9,254 bases of DNA from Myxococcota bacterium (GTDB lineage: Bacteria; Myxococcota; Polyangia; GCA-2747355; JAKLHH01): contig JAKLHH010000223.1 of NCBI GenBank assembly GCA_022710245.1, positions 1 to 9,254 on the forward strand, in the 5' to 3' direction. Position 1 is the first letter of the stretch; each line of letters opens with the position of its first letter. Below, in pieces: positions 5,764 through 9,254 of the stretch. The notes under the pieces are model-generated. The model searched no databases. It was not told the origin of the DNA and saw only the letters and a program-made list of their open reading frames with translations. Made by a program: the position numbers and the translations under genes.

Positions 5764-6270
5764 CTAGGCGGGGCGCTGCTCGACCTGATCGCGCTGGACG
5801 ATACGCGTCGCCTCGACGGCGGCCGGCTCGTCCTCCTTCAGCTCGATCACCTCGATCACCAGGTCCTCCGCGTCGAGCCACTCGGCGCGGGCCTCCTCGG
5901 GGCTCAGACGGCGCTCGCCCACTCTCCGCTCCTTGTGCATGATGCGGCTGTCCAGGTGACCGTCGCGGCGATCGGTCCAGCGGCGGTCTCGCGCCAGCCG
6001 CTGCCGGATCGCCTCGACGCTGGTGGGCATCGGCGAGAGGCGCAGCGCGCGCGTGCCGCAGTTGTGACACATCGGCGTCCACGCCCCCTGCAGCTCCACC
6101 TGCCGGAGGTTGTCGCGGCGGCGCTCGCCGCAGATCGCGCAGCTCGCGCCGAGCCCCGCCGGCCGCGCCTCGGACCAGCGTACGTAGCAGATCCAGCAGC
6201 GTCCGCGCCGCAGGGTGGCGACCCGGGCCCCGCACACCTCGCAGACAAGAGACGGGTTGGTCGGCTGCAC
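5764..6270 (-). CDS. Four-CxxC zinc-knuckle protein, unknown function
   Basis: A 168-residue protein I cannot name. Four CxxC pairs lie at 10/13 (CEVC), 25/28 (CWIC), 44/47 (CAIC) and 68/71 (CHNC). This is the spacing expected of two zinc-ribbon or treble-clef sites in the first 75 residues. A very basic segment follows, with RRWTDRRDG (97-104) and KERRVGERR (113-121), which could bind nucleic acid. It ends in an acidic tail (EDLVIEVIELKEDEP). There is no signal peptide or membrane segment, so it is probably cytoplasmic. The GTG at 6268-6270 was chosen because GGAGG lies 4 bp upstream and the first zinc knuckle starts at residue 10. Upstream in-frame starts reaching 6501 add low-complexity sequence. 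A regulatory or RNA/DNA-binding role is plausible but unproven. It converges on the Rsm22-family gene. Confidence 0.75.
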   Translation of the reverse strand: MQPTNPSLVCEVCGARVATLRRGRCWICYVRWSEARPAGLGASCAICGERRRDNLRQVELQGAWTPMCHNCGTRALRLSPMPTSVEAIRQRLARDRRWTDRRDGHLDSRIMHKERRVGERRLSPEEARAEWLDAEDLVIEVIELKEDEPAAVEATRIVQRDQVEQRPA

Positions 6271-6275
6271 GGTAC

Positions 6276-6313
6276 CTCCAGGGATGAGCCCTCTTCCACG
6301 CTTACCCCTGGAG
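6276..6313 (-). promoter_or_regulatory. Inverted repeat overlapping the ribosome-binding site of the zinc-knuckle gene
   Basis: On the minus strand, CTCCAGGG (6313-6306) is followed after 22 nt by its reverse complement CCCTGGAG (6283-6276). The second arm contains most of the Shine-Dalgarno GGAGG (6279-6275) of the gene starting at 6270. If transcribed, the arms could pair and hide the ribosome-binding site. In DNA the element could also be a split operator. Confidence 0.4.
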
Positions 6314-6551
6314 TGATCGGGCCGCAAATTTTTCATCCCTGCCGCGAGCGTGCGGGTGCGCCCCTCACCCCAACGCAGCTCCGCCTCGGCCCGCGCGCGA
6401 GCCCGGATGGCGGGCGGAGCGGCTTCTTGGAGCGGCGCCCCACACGTCGGGCGGTGCGCGACCAACACTTCGGGCGAGGCGACGCCGCGCACGAGCGACA
6501 ATTTTGCGCCCGCCCTCGATCCAACCTAGCCTTGCATCGAAGGAGGCTCCC

Positions 6552-7229
6552 ATGCGCCACTGGCTCAAGATCGCCCTCGCGGTCCTCGCGCTCACCACCC
6601 TGCTCGGCGCGGACTGCCCGCTGACGCTCAACCCCGGCAGCGGGAGCACCGGCACCTCCAGCACCAGCTCCGTCGACGTGGGCGGCACGTCGGGCGCGCT
6701 CTGGCAGCTGCAGCTGGAGAACGAGATGCTGGTCACCCTCACACAGTCCGGCCAGGCCGCCGCGAAGAAGGTCTCGCTCACCGGCAGCATCGCGCCCGTC
6801 GAGCTGCTCAGCCAGACCCTCGACCTCGCCAGCTTCTGCTGGCGCTCGGATGTGGCCTGCCCCCAGAGCGTGCTCCCCGAGCAGACGGTGATCGTCCAGC
6901 CCTCGAGCGGTGGGGTGGCGCTGAGCTTCAACCGCCGCGGCCCGCTCGCGGCCCGCAGCGACCAGAGCCTCGCCGGCACCCTCGACGGCAAGGAGCTGAG
7001 CGTCCCGCTCGTCAGCACGACCTCGACGAGCACGATGTGCCCGCTGGGGACCAGCTCGGCGATCCTCGGCACCGCGTTCGCCTCGAGCGGCACCGGCACC
7101 ACCGCGGACACGGTGCAAGGCCGCATCACCGTCAGCTACGGCGGCACCTGCGTCGACCTCGGCGGCGGCGCGATCGCCAGCACCAGCGTCCTCGAGCTCT
7201 CCATCGGCTTCACCGCCAAGCGAAGGTAG
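6552..7229 (+). CDS. Exported, probably lipid-anchored protein of unknown family
   Basis: A 225-residue protein with no family I recognise. The ATG at 6552 has a perfect AGGAGG 5 bp upstream. Residues 1-20 are a signal peptide (RHWLK then IALAVLALTTLLGA). It leads into D21-C22 and then a flexible Gly/Ser/Thr linker (about 29-48), the usual layout of a lipoprotein. The position before Cys is Asp rather than Gly, Ala or Ser, so signal peptidase I cleavage after LGA is an alternative. The mature domain looks beta-rich, and its four remaining cysteines (96, 103, 163, 200) could form two disulfides. It ends ELSIGFTAKRR. It is the first of three consecutive exported proteins in this orientation. 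It is divergent from the zinc-knuckle gene across a 281-bp gap. Confidence 0.78.
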   Translation: MRHWLKIALAVLALTTLLGADCPLTLNPGSGSTGTSSTSSVDVGGTSGALWQLQLENEMLVTLTQSGQAAAKKVSLTGSIAPVELLSQTLDLASFCWRSDVACPQSVLPEQTVIVQPSSGGVALSFNRRGPLAARSDQSLAGTLDGKELSVPLVSTTSTSTMCPLGTSSAILGTAFASSGTGTTADTVQGRITVSYGGTCVDLGGGAIASTSVLELSIGFTAKRR

Positions 7230-7282
7230 CGGCGAGCGCCTGACGCGCCGCGGCCCCCCGCGACACTGCGACCCTGCGCACG

Positions 7283-7312
7283 TTGTGCACCCGCGGCGTG
7301 GTGCAGTACAAT
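7283..7312 (+). promoter_or_regulatory. Probable sigma-70-type promoter of the Cys-rich lipoprotein gene
   Basis: TTGTGC at 7283-7288 and TACAAT at 7307-7312 are separated by 18 bp. TACAAT matches five of six consensus positions and stands out against the GC-rich background. The start point would fall near 7319, leaving a leader of roughly 11 nt that is little more than the ribosome-binding site GGGAG (7320-7324). Confidence 0.45.
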
Positions 7313-7329
7313 CGGGATCGGGAGTATCG

Positions 7330-8856
7330 GTGACGGCACCGTCAGTTCGTGCCTGCCTGGTTGTCGCGGTCCTCTGCGGGGCCTGCGCCACCGGCGTGAC
7401 TCCTCCCGTCGGCAAGGACGCGAAGGGCGAGGCGCCCACCACCACCCCCTGCGGGACCTGTGGGCCCGGGCTCAAGTGCAACGGCACCCTCTGCGTCTGC
7501 GATCCTTCCACCTGTCCGGGCTGCTGCAGCGGGGACGGCACCAGCTGCCTGGTCGGAGACGCGAACAACGCCTGCGGCAAGGGGGGCTCGCCCTGCGTCG
7601 ACTGCAGCGCGAAGGGGTGGACCTGCGGCGGCGGCACCTGCGAGGGCTGTGCTCCCGACTGCAGCGGACGGCTCTGCGGCACCGACGGCTGCGGAGGCAG
7701 CTGCGGCCTCTGCCCCGGCACCGGGACCTGCAGCAAGAACGGCAAGTGTGACTGCACCCCCGACTGCGCCGGCAAGTGCGCGGGCGCCGACGACGGCTGC
7801 GGCGGAGCCTGCGCGGCCAACCAGTGCACGGGCTGCTGCGATGGGACCACCTGCCACGGCGGCACCGAGGCGGCCACCTGCGGCGTCAACGGCAACGCCT
7901 GCGCGAACTGCTCGCCCTCGAGCGAGTGCTCGACCGGCAGCTGCCTCGCCGGGCAGTGCAGCGGCGGCGCCAAGCCCGACGGCACCTCCTGCACCGGCGG
8001 CCAGTGTCGCGCTGGCGCCTGCTGCAAGGGCTGCTGGGACGGCAAGGCCTGCCAGAGCGGCGAGGCGGTGGCGGCCTGCGGCGCCGGCGGCGGCGCTTGC
8101 AAGAGCTGCGACGACGGCGTTCCCTGCACTGCGGACAGCTGCCAGGGCGGGACTTGCCAGCACCCAGCCGCCCCCAAGGGGACGGCCTGCCCCAGCGGCA
8201 CCTGCCAGAACAGCGCCTGCTGCACCGGCTGCTGGGACACGACCGGCCAGTGCCGCGACGGCAAGACGGTGACCTACTGCGGAGCCAGCGGGGGCGACTG
8301 CGTGGGGTGCCAGGGCGCGCCGGGTCCCTGCCAGCAGCTTGGCTGCCAGAGCGGGACCTGCCAGCTGAGCAACGTCGGGAACGGCACCGCCTGCACGGGC
8401 GGCACCTGCCTGGCCGGGGCCTGCTGCACAGGCTGCGTCGCGGGCGGCGCCTGTCAGCCCGGCACCACCACCGCGGCCTGCGGCAAGGCGGGCGGCGCCT
8501 GCCAGACCTGCTCGGGCAGCACCACCTGCACGGGCGGGACCTGCAGCGGCACGACCAGCAACGGCTGCACCGCCACGACCACCAAGGGCTGCCCCGGCTG
8601 CGCCTGCGAGGCCTGCGTCTGCGCCGGTGACGCCTACTGCTGCAGCACCATGTGGGACGCCCTCTGCGTCAACGAGTGCAAGTCCTGCAACACGAACCAC
8701 GGCTGTCAGGCCTCGCCCTTCGCCAGCGGCTGCCCGGGCTGCGGCAACTGCACCTGTCAGAGCACCGTCTGCGGCGACGACCCCTACTGCTGCACCACGG
8801 CGTGGGACACGGTCTGCGCGAACGAGTGCAAGGCTGCTGGCGGCGGCTGCCCCTAG
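7330..8856 (+). CDS. Very cysteine-rich modular lipoprotein
   Basis: A 508-residue protein with about 97 cysteines by hand count (nearly one in five residues). GTG at 7330 was chosen because GGGAG lies 5 bp upstream and a lipoprotein signal follows (RACLVVAVLCGAC, lipid Cys at 19). Four module types are visible. Type A, C-x2-C(W)...CG..G..C..C, occurs five times (62-92, 166-194, 231-260, 297-327, 365-394). Type B, PDC.G..CG.DGCGG.CG.C, is at 107-128 with a degenerate copy at 142-166. Type C, a CT.DSC.GGTCQHP-like block, is at 196-226, 262-292 and 330-360. Type D, YCC..WD..C..EC, is at 421-450 and 468-500. Such secreted disulfide-rich proteins are common in Myxococcota, and their roles are mostly unknown; a cell-surface adhesive or structural part is my inference. 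A second lipoprotein gene follows after 110 bp. Confidence 0.88.
   Translation: MTAPSVRACLVVAVLCGACATGVTPPVGKDAKGEAPTTTPCGTCGPGLKCNGTLCVCDPSTCPGCCSGDGTSCLVGDANNACGKGGSPCVDCSAKGWTCGGGTCEGCAPDCSGRLCGTDGCGGSCGLCPGTGTCSKNGKCDCTPDCAGKCAGADDGCGGACAANQCTGCCDGTTCHGGTEAATCGVNGNACANCSPSSECSTGSCLAGQCSGGAKPDGTSCTGGQCRAGACCKGCWDGKACQSGEAVAACGAGGGACKSCDDGVPCTADSCQGGTCQHPAAPKGTACPSGTCQNSACCTGCWDTTGQCRDGKTVTYCGASGGDCVGCQGAPGPCQQLGCQSGTCQLSNVGNGTACTGGTCLAGACCTGCVAGGACQPGTTTAACGKAGGACQTCSGSTTCTGGTCSGTTSNGCTATTTKGCPGCACEACVCAGDAYCCSTMWDALCVNECKSCNTNHGCQASPFASGCPGCGNCTCQSTVCGDDPYCCTTAWDTVCANECKAAGGGCP
7825..8511 (+). repeat. About 66-residue A-C super-repeat in the Cys-rich lipoprotein
   Basis: Modules A and C alternate as A-C-A-C-A-C-A. 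The A modules start at residues 166, 231, 297 and 365, a period of 65-68 residues (about 200 bp). The copies differ clearly in sequence, with only cysteines, glycines and a few Trp-Asp pairs retained. The duplication is therefore old rather than a recent expansion. Confidence 0.8.
8590..8829 (+). repeat. Duplicated C-terminal YCC..WD..C..EC module
   Basis: Two copies encode residues 421-450 and 468-500. Both start GCPGC and share Y-C-C (436-438 and 486-488), W-D (442-443 and 492-493), a Cys three residues later, and E-C (449-450 and 499-500). The 50-residue spacing is exact at all these positions. Confidence 0.85.
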
Positions 8857-8869
8857 TCATCAGGAGTGA

Positions 8870-8883
8870 CCGGCTCTCGCCGG
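8870..8883 (+). terminator. Weak GC hairpin after the Cys-rich lipoprotein gene
   Basis: CCGGC, a TCTC loop and GCCGG form a 5-bp stem 14 bp after the stop codon. No T-run follows, so intrinsic termination here is doubtful. Confidence 0.2.
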
Positions 8884-8966
8884 CGGGTCGTCCCCAGATA
8901 GAGCGGCTCGGCTATAGATTTTCGGCGGCGAGGGATCTACATTCTGGCAGCATGCGGAGGGTTTTC

Positions 8967-9254
8967 ATGGGTCGGCTGACTGCGTCCCTGGCTTTCCTAG
9001 TCGTCGTCGGCTCGCTCGCGGGCTGCGGCCCCAACCTGGGAGACGTCCCCTTCCTCTGCAACCCCGGCACGCCCCGCTGCCCCGATGGCTACGAGTGCAA
9101 GGGGAAGTTCTGCGTGAAGGAGGGCACCTGCCCGGACACCATCCCCGACTGCAACTCCGCTGCGAACTGCGGCAACGGCACCTGCGATCCAGGTGAGGAC
9201 ACGACGAGCTGCCCGGCCGACTGCAAGACTCCGACGACCTGCGGCAACGGCAAG
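8967..9254 (+). CDS. Cysteine-rich lipoprotein with CGNG-type repeats, 3' end outside the window
   Basis: The frame is open from the ATG at 8967 to the window edge (96 residues visible). GGAGGG lies 5 bp before this ATG, which favours it over an in-frame ATG at 8952. The signal peptide is short and textbook, ending SLAGC with the lipid Cys at residue 20. It is followed by a C...PRCPDGYECKGKFCV block (31-49). One full CGNGTCDPGEDTTSCPADC module is at 68-86, and a second copy begins at 92 (TCGNGK). This CGNG..C..GE..SCP.DC repeat recurs in surface and secreted proteins of Myxococcota and usually occurs in several copies, so the protein is probably much longer. It follows the larger Cys-rich lipoprotein in the same direction. 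The function is unknown; a surface or outer-membrane location is inferred from the lipobox. Confidence 0.85.
   Translation, partial: MGRLTASLAFLVVVGSLAGCGPNLGDVPFLCNPGTPRCPDGYECKGKFCVKEGTCPDTIPDCNSAANCGNGTCDPGEDTTSCPADCKTPTTCGNGK

Noticed and set aside
5661..5942. Possible separate small gene starting in the minisatellite
   Set aside because: It is the frame that would follow the Rsm22-family gene if the short unit were full length. It has no own ribosome-binding site and becomes Arg/Pro-rich antisense sequence.
6452..6492. GTGCGCG/CGCGCAC inverted repeat upstream of the exported-protein gene
   Set aside because: Seven-base GC-only arms with a long loop are expected by chance at this GC content.
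6333..8264. 643-codon open frame on the minus strand across three plus-strand genes
   Set aside because: It is antisense to two well-supported exported proteins, is dominated by Pro, Gln and Ala, shows no family motif, and has the form expected of a shadow frame in GC-rich DNA.
7342..8700. 452-codon minus-strand frame rich in Ala and Gly
   Set aside because: It is the reverse complement of Cys/Gly-rich codons of the lipoprotein gene and has no domain pattern or ribosome-binding site.

Overview
The window is GC-rich bacterial DNA with short intergenic gaps and mostly single-gene units. The two genes at the right end encode extremely cysteine-rich lipoproteins built from modules (a YCC..WD..C..EC block, a CG.DGCGG.CG.C block, and a CGNG..C..GE..SCP.DC block). 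This style is typical of Myxococcota and other former Deltaproteobacteria, so I infer a myxobacterium-like chromosome. No transposase, integrase, CRISPR array, tRNA or rRNA is visible, and nothing points to recent horizontal transfer.

Layout, left half. The window opens inside a RadC-family JAMM-metalloprotein gene (1-450, +). It converges on a phosphate-selective-porin-like outer-membrane protein (479-1576, -). A 235-bp divergent gap with inverted repeats leads to a small exported or membrane protein (1812-2210, +), whose signal peptide is encoded by a hexanucleotide repeat. Next is a Gfo/Idh/MocA-family NAD(P)-dependent oxidoreductase (2399-3433, +). Its upstream region carries a 13-bp direct repeat, a TTGACA element and a palindrome. 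It converges on a membrane-anchored protein with two PASTA domains and no kinase (3483-4034, -).

Layout, right half. A DUF3467 protein (4103-4381, +) is followed by an Rsm22-family methyltransferase-like ribosome-assembly protein (4453-5664, +). The end of that gene is an 18-bp palindromic minisatellite that continues past the stop codon. A protein with four CxxC zinc knuckles lies convergently (5764-6270, -), and its ribosome-binding site sits in an inverted repeat. A small exported, probably lipid-anchored protein (6552-7229, +) precedes the two cysteine-rich lipoproteins (7330-8856, and 8967 past the window edge).

How the genes relate. There is no long operon and no obvious pathway shared across the window. 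Shared themes are the cell envelope (porin, PASTA protein, exported small proteins, Cys-rich lipoproteins) and, separately, DUF3467 with Rsm22, which are co-directional 71 bp apart. I did not find a convincing new multi-gene system. The most unusual items are the palindromic minisatellite at the Rsm22 gene end, the super-repeat architecture of the Cys-rich lipoprotein, and the possible Shine-Dalgarno-sequestering hairpin of the zinc-knuckle gene. All statements come from reading the sequence without database searches.
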